A stretch of 39,838 bases of DNA from RGIG5612 sp045600845 (lineage in GTDB: Bacteria > Bacillota > Clostridia > Lachnospirales > Lachnospiraceae). A program made the translations under genes and the position numbers. This document shows positions 15,209 through 23,943 of the stretch, one piece after another. Numbering within the stretch: the stretch's first letter is position 1; every line of letters starts with the position of its first letter. The DNA lies in contig JAZRYR010000036.1 in NCBI GenBank assembly GCA_045600845.1, forward strand, positions 1-39,838, given 5' to 3'. Below the pieces are notes generated by a model, which was not told the origin of the DNA, did not search any database, and was given only the letters and a program-made list of their open reading frames with translations.

Positions 15209-16648
15209 ATGGCAAAAGATAAAAAATTAGTTGAAGACATTACTTCAATGAGTGAGGACTTTGCGCAATGGTATACGGACGTTGTTAAAAAAGCCGAACT
15301 TATGAGATATTCCTCCGTTAAGGGCTGTATGATGATTCTCCCGAACGGATATGCAATCTGGGAAAATATTCAGAAGAATCTGGACGCGATGTTCAAAGAG
15401 ACTGGCGTAGAAAACGTATATATGCCTTTATTTATTCCAGAGAGCCTGTTAAATAAAGAAAAAGACCATGTAGAAGGGTTCGCTCCGGAATGTGCATGGG
15501 TTACCGTAGGCGGTCAGGAAGAACTGGAAGAAAAATTAGTTGTTCGTCCAACTTCTGAGACTTTATTCTGCGACCTTTATTCCAACATTGTTCAGTCTTA
15601 CCGGGATTTGCCAAAGCTGTATAACCAGTGGTGCAGCGTTGTAAGATGGGAAAAGACCACTCGCCCATTCCTTCGTTCTTCGGAATTCTTATGGCAGGAA
15701 GGCCATACCATTCATGCTACTGCAGAAGAAGCAGAAGAAAGAACGGTTTTGATGCTGAATATCTACGCAGATTTCTGCGAGAAATATCTTGCAATTCCGA
15801 TGATTAAGGGACAGAAAACCGACAAAGAAAAATTTGCCGGAGCAGAAGCTACTTATACCATCGAAGCTTTGATGCATGATGGAAAAGCTCTCCAGAGCGG
15901 TACCAGCCATAACTTTGGAGATGGTTTTGCAAAAGCTTTCGATATGACTTTTACGGATAAAGATAACAAAGTGAAATATGTTCACCAGACTTCTTGGGGA
16001 CTTTCCACCAGAACCATCGGTGCTCTGATTATGGTTCATGGCGACGACTCTGGTTTAGTTCTTCCTCCAAGAATCGCTCCGGTTCAGACCATGGTTATTC
16101 CAATCGCTCAGCATAAAGAAGGCGTTCTGGAAAAAGCCGGAGAAATTCTGGATGCTCTTAAAGCTGCAGGAATCCGTGCAAGACTGGATGACTCGGACAA
16201 GAGCCCTGGATGGAAATTCAGCGAGCAGGAAATCAAAGGTATCCCTACCCGTATCGAAATCGGACCAAAGGATATTGAAGCTGGCCGTGTCGTAATCTGC
16301 CGAAGAGATACTCGTGAAAAGTTGGAAGTTGCCATTGATGAAGTTGCTGTAAAACTTCCGAAAATCATGGAAACGATGCAGGAAGATATGCTGGAAAGAG
16401 CGAGAGTTCACAGAGATACCCATACTTTTGAAGCTAAGACTTATGAGGAATTCAAAGACATTATTGAAAATAAGCCTGGTTTTGTAAAAGCTATGTGGTG
16501 CGGGGAAGAAGCATGCGAACTCAAGATTAAAGATGATACCACAGCAACTTCCCGTTGTATGCCATTCCAACAGGAAAGAATTGCAGAAACCTGTGTATGC
16601 TGCGGGAAACCTGCAAAAGCCCTTGTTTACTGGGGCAAAGCTTATTAA
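15209..16648 (+). CDS. proS: Prolyl-tRNA synthetase, archaeal/eukaryal-type short form
   Basis: A 479-residue class II synthetase that charges tRNA-Pro. Length and features are of the short ProS type without an editing insertion: motif 2 region (VVRWEKTTRPFLRSSEFLWQEGH), motif 3 (HGDDSGLVLPPRIAP), anticodon domain, and the C-terminal zinc-binding extension with ECxCCG-like cysteines ending in the conserved KALVYWGKAY. Ends in Tyr as usual for this group. A structured leader and an AAAGGAC site precede the ATG. cca follows after 29 bp. Confidence 0.95.
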   Translation: MAKDKKLVEDITSMSEDFAQWYTDVVKKAELMRYSSVKGCMMILPNGYAIWENIQKNLDAMFKETGVENVYMPLFIPESLLNKEKDHVEGFAPECAWVTVGGQEELEEKLVVRPTSETLFCDLYSNIVQSYRDLPKLYNQWCSVVRWEKTTRPFLRSSEFLWQEGHTIHATAEEAEERTVLMLNIYADFCEKYLAIPMIKGQKTDKEKFAGAEATYTIEALMHDGKALQSGTSHNFGDGFAKAFDMTFTDKDNKVKYVHQTSWGLSTRTIGALIMVHGDDSGLVLPPRIAPVQTMVIPIAQHKEGVLEKAGEILDALKAAGIRARLDDSDKSPGWKFSEQEIKGIPTRIEIGPKDIEAGRVVICRRDTREKLEVAIDEVAVKLPKIMETMQEDMLERARVHRDTHTFEAKTYEEFKDIIENKPGFVKAMWCGEEACELKIKDDTTATSRCMPFQQERIAETCVCCGKPAKALVYWGKAY

Positions 16649-16677
16649 AAAAGATTTATAACAAACGAATATCTGAT

Positions 16678-17946
16678 ATGTATAATCTTGAAAACCTGAC
16701 AATAAAGGTGCCGGAAGAAGCCGGATGGATTCTTAAGACTTTAAGAGAAGCCGGCTATGAAGGTTATTGCGTAGGCGGATGCGTACGTGATTGCCTTTTA
16801 GGAAGGGTACCGGAAGATTGGGACATAACAACATCGGCTCTTCCTTTTGAAGTGAAGAGCCTGTTTTGTAATACCGTGGATACGGGAATCCAGCATGGAA
16901 CCGTCATGGTAATACGAAATGGAACCGGTTATGAAGTAACGACCTATCGGATCGATGGAGAATATAAAGACGGAAGACATCCGGAAAAGGTAGCGTTTAC
17001 ACGTTCGTTAGTAGAAGATCTAAAACGCCGGGACTTCACAATTAATGCCTTTGCTTATAACGAAGAAAATGGCGTTGTGGATTTGTTTGGTGGTATAAAC
17101 GATCTGAATAATTCCTTGATCAAGGCCGTAGGAAATCCGGATGAAAGATTTTCCGAAGATGCCCTTCGCATCATGCGGGCAATCCGTTTTGCAGCCCAGC
17201 TTTCCTTTCATATTGAAGAGAAGACTTATGAGGCTATCCAGAGGCATTCTGCAAATTTAGCGAATGTAAGTATGGAACGCATTCGAGTGGAATTTGAAAA
17301 AACGCTCCTGAGCCGGAACCCGGATATGGTCAGCCGTTTTTTCGAATTGGGCATGGGAAATTATGTCGTTCCGGGATTTGAAGAAAAATGCAGGTTCTTT
17401 GATGAAAAACTTGCTTTTACTTTGATGGGAAAATTCAAAGAAGATAAAGAAAGCAGGAAGTATCTTCTCTTAGCCGTTTTTCTTAAGAACCTATCCTACG
17501 AGGAAGCCAGAAACGCTTTAAGGGCGATGAAATATGATAATAAGACCAGAAATCTGGTTTCTGCCATTCTCCGTTATAAAGAGGAAACTTTGGATGCGGA
17601 CCGGGTTTCAGTAAAAAAAGCATTAAACCGGATGGGAAATTCCGTCTTTGGATTGACCCTGGCATATAAAGAAGGGGTATTTAAGTGTGAGGAGAAGGAA
17701 AGAGAGATTCTGTTAATCCATGTCATAAAGGAAATGGCTGAGGATGTCCAAAATAAAAATGAGCCCTATTCGCTGGCACAGCTTGCCGTAAATGGGCGAG
17801 ATATAATGGAAACGGGAATTGCCCAGGGGGAGGCTTTAGGTAAGGAACTGGAAAAATTATTAGAGGCAGTCATTCTAAGACCTGAAATCAATACGAAAGA
17901 GGAATTGTTGAAGCTTATACAGTTGGACAGCAAGAAAGGGGAATAA
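16678..17946 (+). CDS. cca: CCA-adding tRNA nucleotidyltransferase
   Basis: A 422-residue class II nucleotidyltransferase that builds or repairs the 3' CCA of tRNAs. The N-terminal head shows GGCVRD (33-38) and the metal pair Asp47/Asp49 in EDWDITT, followed by DGRHPEKV and RRDFTINAFAYN; RIMRAIRFAAQL belongs to the RNA-binding domain, and the C-terminal arm is helical. I chose ATG 16678 because homology starts there; the longer frame would overlap proS. The start has no clear ribosome site, unusual among its neighbours. It is in one run with proS and the mutase (2-bp gap). Confidence 0.93.
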   Translation: MYNLENLTIKVPEEAGWILKTLREAGYEGYCVGGCVRDCLLGRVPEDWDITTSALPFEVKSLFCNTVDTGIQHGTVMVIRNGTGYEVTTYRIDGEYKDGRHPEKVAFTRSLVEDLKRRDFTINAFAYNEENGVVDLFGGINDLNNSLIKAVGNPDERFSEDALRIMRAIRFAAQLSFHIEEKTYEAIQRHSANLANVSMERIRVEFEKTLLSRNPDMVSRFFELGMGNYVVPGFEEKCRFFDEKLAFTLMGKFKEDKESRKYLLLAVFLKNLSYEEARNALRAMKYDNKTRNLVSAILRYKEETLDADRVSVKKALNRMGNSVFGLTLAYKEGVFKCEEKEREILLIHVIKEMAEDVQNKNEPYSLAQLAVNGRDIMETGIAQGEALGKELEKLLEAVILRPEINTKEELLKLIQLDSKKGE

Positions 17947-17948
17947 TA

Positions 17949-19721
17949 ATGGAAAAAGCTTACATGGAGAAATATAACCAGTGGTTGCAGGACCCTTTTA
18001 TTGATGATGAAACAAAAGAAGAATTAAAGAGTATTGCAGATAATGAAACGGAAATAGAAGACCGTTTTTATAAGGAACTGGAATTTGGTACAGCCGGTCT
18101 TCGGGGCATCATGGGAGCAGGGACCAATCGTATGAATAAATATACGGTTGCTAAGGCAACCCAGGGCCTGGCGGATTATATCCATGCCTTTTTTGAGATA
18201 TTGTTGAAACACAGAGAAGAAAAAGAAGAGGAAATGTGCGAAGAGTCCGGCCATGACTGCAGTAAATGCACAGGCTGCGCCTCGGAAACGGTTCCATGTG
18301 TAGTAATTGCCTACGACAGTCGTCACCATTCGGCGGAGTTTTCGGATATCGCGGCATCTGTTCTGAATGCCAACGGAATCCGGACTTATGTATTTGAGAG
18401 CCTTCGGCCTACCCCGGAGCTGTCTTTTGCAGTACGCCATTTAGGTTGTGTTGCAGGTATTAATATTACAGCCAGTCATAATCCGGCGGAATACAATGGT
18501 TATAAAGTCTATTGGGCAGATGGAGCCCAGATAACAGATCCTCATGATGAGGGAATTACTGCTTGTGTAAACAATGTGCAGAATTTCACCAATCCGAAAA
18601 TGATGGGCAAGGAAGAAGCCCTGAGTCTGGGAAGATATGTTGCGATCGGAAGACAGGTCGATGAAGCATATATGGATAAGGTTTCTGGTCAGGTGAGGGA
18701 ACCTTCCTTAATGAAACAGATGGCGAAAGATATTACTGTCGCATATACACCGCTTCATGGAGCCGGAATCAAAATTATTCCGGAGCTTTTACACCGGTTT
18801 GGGATAATGGACTTACATATAGTAAAAGAACAGGAAAAACCAGATGGAGATTTTCCGACCGTAGAGTTTCCAAATCCGGAAATGCCTTCTGCCTTCCATC
18901 TGGTAGATGAACTGGGACAGAAAAAGAACGCAGACCTTATTATCGCTACCGACCCGGATTCTGACCGGATTGGTGTTCATGTACGAGACGAGGAAGGCCA
19001 TTACCATGAATTGACCGGAAACGTTATCGGTAGTCTGATCTGTGAATACGAATTGGGACGGTTAAAGGCGCAGGGGAAAATTCCAAAGGATGGATATGTT
19101 ATCCGGTCTATTGTATCCGGTAAGCTTTTTGACCGGATTGCAAAGGCTTACAATGTAGCCGTAAAAGAAGTCCTTACCGGATTTAAAAATATCGGCGCAG
19201 AAATGTTTAAGAGCGAAGTGACCAAGGAAGGAACCTGTATTCTGGCTTATGAAGAAAGTTATGGATATCTGGTCGGCGATTATGCCAGGGATAAGGATGC
19301 CTGTGTTGCGGCGTTAGTTCTTTGCGAAATGTGTGCATACTACAAGTATGAAGATATGACACTGTGGGATGCTGTCTGCGAAATGTATGATAAATACGGA
19401 TATGAAGAAGAAAAGACCGTATCCATAACAAAAAAAGGGATAAATGGTCTGGAAGAGATCTCCCATACCATGTCAGAAATGAGGGCAGATCCCCCGAAGG
19501 AAATCGGTGGGTATAAAGTTGAGAAGATGCTTGATTATAACCTGCCGGAACAGACGGGGCTTCCGAAGTCCAATGTCTTGTATTTTCAGATGGATGGCGC
19601 CTGGGTCTGTGTCCGCCCATCCGGAACGGAGCCTAAAATCAAATATTACTTTGGGGTTTCGGCAGATAAAACGGTTGCTTCTGAAATTATTGACAAATTG
19701 GAGAAGGCTTTTATCAGATAA
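17949..19721 (+). CDS. Phosphoglucomutase/phosphomannomutase family enzyme
   Basis: A 590-residue alpha-D-phosphohexomutase that interconverts sugar 1- and 6-phosphates. Domains: GTAGLRG (47-53) near the start, phosphoserine loop ITASHNP (Ser176), metal loop DPDSDRIG, sugar loop EESYGY, phosphate loop RPSGTEPKIK. The family form is the long PgcA/PGM2-like one. An insertion at about 89-114, rich in acidic residues then Cys (HDCSKCTGC), is not part of the usual fold. AATAATGG is preceded by GGGGAATAA of the cca end, so translation is probably coupled. Confidence 0.92.
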   Translation: MEKAYMEKYNQWLQDPFIDDETKEELKSIADNETEIEDRFYKELEFGTAGLRGIMGAGTNRMNKYTVAKATQGLADYIHAFFEILLKHREEKEEEMCEESGHDCSKCTGCASETVPCVVIAYDSRHHSAEFSDIAASVLNANGIRTYVFESLRPTPELSFAVRHLGCVAGINITASHNPAEYNGYKVYWADGAQITDPHDEGITACVNNVQNFTNPKMMGKEEALSLGRYVAIGRQVDEAYMDKVSGQVREPSLMKQMAKDITVAYTPLHGAGIKIIPELLHRFGIMDLHIVKEQEKPDGDFPTVEFPNPEMPSAFHLVDELGQKKNADLIIATDPDSDRIGVHVRDEEGHYHELTGNVIGSLICEYELGRLKAQGKIPKDGYVIRSIVSGKLFDRIAKAYNVAVKEVLTGFKNIGAEMFKSEVTKEGTCILAYEESYGYLVGDYARDKDACVAALVLCEMCAYYKYEDMTLWDAVCEMYDKYGYEEEKTVSITKKGINGLEEISHTMSEMRADPPKEIGGYKVEKMLDYNLPEQTGLPKSNVLYFQMDGAWVCVRPSGTEPKIKYYFGVSADKTVASEIIDKLEKAFIR

Positions 19722-19803
19722 ACTTCGGAACAGATTGTTCTAAAACGACGTGTAAAAAGTAAGGCTTGCATATAATTAAAAAAAAGAAATCGAAAGTATA
19801 AAA

Positions 19804-20055
19804 ATGCAAGCCAGAGATAACACCGCCATTGCAAAAACCTATTATGAGCGACTGAAAGATCTGAGAGAGTCGAACAATCTCACTCAGAGAGAAGTTGCCG
19901 CGGCCATGGGAATCAGCGAGCGGAGTTATTCATACTATGAGCAGGGAAAACGGGCAGTTACCATTGAAATGCTTGTGGCATTTGCTAAGTTTTATGGAAT
20001 TTCGCTCTATTATCTGACTGGTCAGATCAACAAAAAACTCCCTTTTTTAAAGTAA
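19804..20055 (+). CDS. Small XRE-family helix-turn-helix regulator
   Basis: An 83-residue protein almost wholly made of a HTH_3/Cro-C1 domain: LKDLRESNNLTQREVAAAMG then ISERSYSYYEQGKRAVTIEM. It has no sensor or dimerisation domain beyond a short tail. Its DNA target is unknown; the nearby dyads are candidates but nothing links them. The ribosome site is weak (GAAAG). A terminator follows, so it ends the housekeeping run or forms its own unit. Confidence 0.88.
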   Translation: MQARDNTAIAKTYYERLKDLRESNNLTQREVAAAMGISERSYSYYEQGKRAVTIEMLVAFAKFYGISLYYLTGQINKKLPFLK

Positions 20056-20075
20056 TATTTTAAGGAATGATGTGG

Positions 20076-20104
20076 ATAGCCCCTTTTCATAGGGGCTATG
20101 TTTT
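20076..20104 (+). terminator. Terminator after the XRE gene
   Basis: ATAGCCCCT and AGGGGCTAT form a perfect 9-bp GC-rich stem with a 6-nt loop, followed by GTTTTGG. Confidence 0.75.
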
Positions 20105-20116
20105 GGTAAAATACAT

Positions 20117-20500
20117 AAGATTCGCATTATTGTGGGGGAATACGAGATGTTATATTCCGGTTATGTGCCGTTACTTCCGGTAATCAAAATGTGTTATTCC
20201 GGAAAATATACGCAAGAGGAAATGATGGCGAAAGTATCCAAAACCGGCGGACTTTTAGGCCTTTTGGGAACCGATCATATGCGGGCGATTACGGAACGTA
20301 TTGAGAACGGGGACCAATGGACAGATCTCGTATACCGTGCTTTTGCCTATTATTCTGGCAGGTGATTTTGAAATGGAAGCTTTGGCAAATGGCGCTATAA
20401 GAGCTTTAAACAAAGAAGAACTGTTGGAATATACCGGAAAACCAATCTGGAATGGCTTTGATTTTGAACCGGAAGAAGAAATGACAGAAAAAGGAGGAAA
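20117..20500 (+). pseudogene. buk: Decayed C-terminal fragment of butyrate kinase
   Basis: Frame 2 from about 20117 encodes a segment closely matching the C-terminal domain of butyrate kinase (SGYVPLLPVIKMCYSGKYT, then GGLLGLLGT and ENGDQWTDLVYRAFAYY). It stops at TGA 20363. The adjoining frame then continues with the family end AGDFEMEALANGAIRAL and EELLEYTG. Recalling the family order, about 45 residues between these blocks (the region with the ILTGG loop) have been deleted and the frame changed, and the N-terminal half is missing. The product cannot be active. The PAP2 gene starts inside the end of the relic. Confidence 0.78.
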
Positions 20501-20502
20501 TA

Positions 20503-21909
20503 GTGAACTTTTTATTGGCAGCAGAAACTATAGGAGATATTTTTAACCGGGTTTTCAGTGGATTTGACTGGACGATCCTGGCTTTCCTTGGAGGAATCCA
20601 GAACGATTTCTTTACTCTTCTTGCAAAATTATTTACAGCCTTGGGTTCAACCACCTATGGCATTCTGTTTGGATTGTTAGGTGTGGTTTTATGCTGTTTC
20701 CGTAGAACCAGAAGAGTAGGTCTGACGATTTGCTTTTCTGTTTGCATAGGAACAATCTTAACCAATTTTATTATAAAACCACTTTTCCTGAGAGTAAGAC
20801 CTTATAATTTGCTTCAGGGACATCCTGGGTTCATGCAGTGGTACATTGGAGCCGGAAGACTCTGTGAAGCGGATTATTGCTTTCCTTCCGGACATACCAC
20901 CGGAGCTACAGAACTTGCCATTGGTTTAATGATTTGTCATATTCGTGCAAAAAAAGGTAAAATTGCATGGATATTCCCTTTAGGCGCATTTTTGACTGGC
21001 GTTTCCAGAGCTTATCTGATGGTTCATTATCCAACCGATGTTATTGGCGGCTGGATCATTGGTTCTGTTGCAGCAGTATTAGGATATCTTCTCAGCAACG
21101 CAGTATGTAAATTCCTTAGAAAGAGAAAACTCGACAAGAAACTTGATCTGAACCGGTATCTAAAACGAAAAGTCACGCCGAAAAAGGCTATTATAGGAAT
21201 TGGTCTGGGCTGGCTATTCTGTTTTGCGGTTTCGGTGACATCCTTATTTCTGGAGTATAAGGATGAAATTCCACGCTGTGAATATAACTTAGAATATGAC
21301 TGCCAGAATGAGGCTCAGATTGACAGCAAAAAATATCCGGCAATTGACGGACATTTTTACTGCAAAATCCACTGGAAGGAATTATCAAAACAGTTTGAAG
21401 AAACCGGAACCATTAACGCAGGTATTTCTAAGGAAGATGAAATAACAGAGCAACTGCCAATTCCAAATTCGGATCTGTTTACTTTTTTCAACGACCCTGT
21501 CTGGACGTCATTGAAAGACAATTTTGAAACCAATATGCCGGTGAAAATGGAAGTAACGAAGGGGAATAATGGAAAGGCAGAAATAACTGATCCAGGGGTA
21601 ATAAAAACGGTATTTGACACTTTGAGAGAAGTTAAAATAGCTGACGAAGATAAATCCGGAACAACGGGAACGGACAGCAGTCTGACCATTACCTTTATTA
21701 TGCCAGATTCCACCCAGAATACCATCGTCTTTAATTCTCCGAGCCAGTTGCTTTATAAAGGGAAAGTTTATTTTATAATTAATAACAATAACCTCTTTAA
21801 TCTGAACATTGTTCCGGAAACAGTGCCGGAACCGGTTCCGGAAACCGAAGAAGAGTATGCGGAGGAAGAGTATGCGGAGGAAGAGGATTGGGAAGAAGAG
21901 GAATGGTAG
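20503..21909 (+). CDS. PAP2-family membrane phosphatase with long C-terminal extension
   Basis: A 468-residue protein. The first 205 residues are a PAP2/PgpB-like lipid phosphatase: KPLFLRVRP (91-99, Lys92 and Arg98 in the signature), PSGH (128-131), SRAYLMVHYPTD (His175, Asp179), so the full active site is present; it probably dephosphorylates undecaprenyl diphosphate or phosphatidyl lipids at the membrane. An additional helix (about 229-250) and a 218-residue unrecognised domain follow, with four Cys and an acidic repeat tail (EEEYAEEEYAEEEDWEEEEW). The start is GTG with AAAGGAGG 7 nt upstream. It overlaps the butyrate kinase relic. Confidence 0.85.
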   Translation: MNFLLAAETIGDIFNRVFSGFDWTILAFLGGIQNDFFTLLAKLFTALGSTTYGILFGLLGVVLCCFRRTRRVGLTICFSVCIGTILTNFIIKPLFLRVRPYNLLQGHPGFMQWYIGAGRLCEADYCFPSGHTTGATELAIGLMICHIRAKKGKIAWIFPLGAFLTGVSRAYLMVHYPTDVIGGWIIGSVAAVLGYLLSNAVCKFLRKRKLDKKLDLNRYLKRKVTPKKAIIGIGLGWLFCFAVSVTSLFLEYKDEIPRCEYNLEYDCQNEAQIDSKKYPAIDGHFYCKIHWKELSKQFEETGTINAGISKEDEITEQLPIPNSDLFTFFNDPVWTSLKDNFETNMPVKMEVTKGNNGKAEITDPGVIKTVFDTLREVKIADEDKSGTTGTDSSLTITFIMPDSTQNTIVFNSPSQLLYKGKVYFIINNNNLFNLNIVPETVPEPVPETEEEYAEEEYAEEEDWEEEEW

Positions 21910-21980
21910 AAGAATAAGAAATGTCCTGCAAAACCTTGAATTTTTGTCAAAGAAGACTTTACGGACTGTTTTATATTATG

Positions 21981-22009
21981 TTGACAATGCGTGCAATAAA
22001 TTATAGAAT
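21981..22009 (+). promoter_or_regulatory. Promoter of opp operon 1
   Basis: Consensus TTGACA (21981-21986), 17-nt spacer, TAGAAT (22004-22009). It lies within a dyad at 21990-22018. Confidence 0.78.
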
Positions 22010-22018
22010 TATTGCACG
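21990..22018 (+). promoter_or_regulatory. Palindrome overlapping the opp1 -10 box (operator-like, also terminator-like)
   Basis: CGTGCAATAA and TTATTGCACG form a perfect 10-bp dyad with a 9-nt centre containing most of the -10 hexamer; ATTTTTTC follows. It could stop transcription from the PAP2 gene and bind a dimeric repressor at the opp1 promoter. Confidence 0.55.
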
Positions 22019-22095
22019 TATTTTTTCTTCTTTGTTGCGTTATTTTAGCAGAGCGACAAAGTGGTTATGAAAAATTATATTAGGAGGAAAAAACT

Positions 22096-23802
22096 ATGAA
22101 GAAAGTTAAAGTGATGTTGATCGCAGTACTTTCACTGGTATTAGTTGCAGGCCTTTGTGCATGTGGCGGCAGCAAGCCAGCTGATGGCGGCAGTGCAAGT
22201 GGAAGTGGCTCTACAGAAGCTGGCAATAAAATTGCTAACGTTATGTTGGGCACAAACGTTATGTCACTGGATACCAACCTTGCAACAGACGGTGATTCTT
22301 TTGAAGTAATTGCTGACTGTATTGATGGCTTAACACAGATGGATGCAGAAGGCGCAGCTATTCCTGCTTTAGCAGAGAGCTGGGATGTATCAGAAGATGG
22401 ATGCACCTATACTTTCCACCTTCGTGATGCAAAATGGTCCAACGGTGAAGCTGTAACAGCAAACGATTTCGTATTTGCTTGGCAGCTTGCTATGACAGCT
22501 AACGTAGAGTATAACTATATGTTCAGCTCTGATGTAGGTGCTGTAAAGAATGCAGATGCTATCCTTGGAGGAGAGGCTGACCCTACAACATTAGGCGTTA
22601 AAGCTGTTGATGAAAAAACATTAGAAGTACAGCTGGAAGTTCCTGTATCCTTCTTCCCATCACTGATGTACTTCCCAACATTCTATCCAATCAACCAGGC
22701 TTTCTATGAAGGCTTAGAAGATGGTATGTATGGAACTGGCCCGGATTCATTCCTTTCCTGCGGTGCATTTAAACTTGCAGATTACACACCGGGTACAGCA
22801 AACCTTTTAGTAGTAAAGAACCCTGACTACTATGATGCAGCTAAGGTTCAGTTAGACGGAATCAACTACCAGGTAGTTGGATCTTCTGACAACGCATTAA
22901 CCGCATTCCAGAGCGGAAACTTAGACCTCGTTACCGTAAGTGGTGACCAGGTTGCAGCTGTTAAAGAATCCGGATCTATCCAGAACAACCTTAAAGTAAC
23001 TGGTGCTGGATATATGTGGTACTTAACATTCAGCCAGACAGCAAACAATGCAAACGGATACCTTGCAAACGCAAACCTTCGTCTTGCATTCTCAAATGCC
23101 ATTGACAGAGAAGCATTAGTTAACAACTATGTAATGGATGGTTCCCTTGCTACATATACAGCAGTTCCTCCTCAGTTCGCAGCTTCTTCTACAACTGGTG
23201 AAGACTTCTCCGGCGATCAGGAGAAATTCAAAGAGTTCTGTTCTTATGATGTAGCAAAAGCTCAGGATTACTTTGCAAAAGCTAAACAGGAATTAGGCGT
23301 TGATACATTTGCATTCACAATGATCTTCGGTAACAACGAAGGTGATGAAGTTACAAAAGTTGCTCAGGCTATCAAAGAGCAGATCGAAACAAACCTTCCA
23401 GGCGTTTCTATCACACTTGCTCCTATGACAAAGGCAGAGCGTCTTGACAAGATGCAGAATGACAACTACGAAGTAGCTCTTACTCGTTGGGGTCCTGACT
23501 ACGCAGATCCTATGACATACATGGGAATGTGGGTAACAAACAATGCTAACAACTATGGTTTCTGGAGCAATGCAGAATATGACCAGATTATCAAAGATTG
23601 TACTGTAGGCGCTTACGTAACAGATTATGATGCTCGTTGGGCAGCATTATATGATGGTGAAAAGATCGTCATGAGTGAAGCTGTTATTGCACCTCTTTAC
23701 ACAAAAGCAAATGCAAACGTTATTTCCGGATTACTGGAAGGTGTTGAATTCCACCCAGTAGCTCTGAACAGAGTATACAAGAACGCTACACTTGCTAGAT
23801 AG
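22096..23802 (+). CDS. oppA: Oligopeptide ABC transporter, substrate-binding lipoprotein (system 1)
   Basis: A 568-residue SBP_bac_5 family lipoprotein. Signal MKKVKVMLIAVLSLVLVAGL with lipobox-like LCAC (Cys23), then a Gly/Ser linker. The family blocks are visible: LAESWDVSEDGCTYTFHLRD, ANDFVFAWQLA, RLAFSNAIDREALV and RWGPDYADPMTY. It captures peptides outside the cell for the permease encoded downstream. TAGGAGG lies 9 nt before the ATG. The gene is separated from oppB by a 141-bp spacer with a 10-bp stem-loop. Confidence 0.95.
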   Translation: MKKVKVMLIAVLSLVLVAGLCACGGSKPADGGSASGSGSTEAGNKIANVMLGTNVMSLDTNLATDGDSFEVIADCIDGLTQMDAEGAAIPALAESWDVSEDGCTYTFHLRDAKWSNGEAVTANDFVFAWQLAMTANVEYNYMFSSDVGAVKNADAILGGEADPTTLGVKAVDEKTLEVQLEVPVSFFPSLMYFPTFYPINQAFYEGLEDGMYGTGPDSFLSCGAFKLADYTPGTANLLVVKNPDYYDAAKVQLDGINYQVVGSSDNALTAFQSGNLDLVTVSGDQVAAVKESGSIQNNLKVTGAGYMWYLTFSQTANNANGYLANANLRLAFSNAIDREALVNNYVMDGSLATYTAVPPQFAASSTTGEDFSGDQEKFKEFCSYDVAKAQDYFAKAKQELGVDTFAFTMIFGNNEGDEVTKVAQAIKEQIETNLPGVSITLAPMTKAERLDKMQNDNYEVALTRWGPDYADPMTYMGMWVTNNANNYGFWSNAEYDQIIKDCTVGAYVTDYDARWAALYDGEKIVMSEAVIAPLYTKANANVISGLLEGVEFHPVALNRVYKNATLAR

Positions 23803-23852
23803 TTTAATAAACGTTTTTTAAGAAACAGTAATTAAACAAAAAGTTTTTGATT

Positions 23853-23884
23853 ATCAGAGTGATCTGAAATATGGTCACTCTGAT
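23853..23884 (+). other. Intercistronic stem-loop between oppA and oppB
   Basis: ATCAGAGTGA and TCACTCTGAT pair perfectly over 10 bp with a 12-nt loop. No T run follows, so it is more likely an mRNA-stabilising or processing hairpin that raises binding-protein output than a full terminator. Confidence 0.65.
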
Positions 23885-23943
23885 ATATTCATAAAAACAA
23901 AAATACGAAGTAACCTAAAAAACGCACTTTAAGGAATACAAAA

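Noticed and set aside
16055..16702. Long antisense frame over proS
   Set aside because: It is the complementary shadow of a well-supported synthetase gene, with no start signal or family motif.
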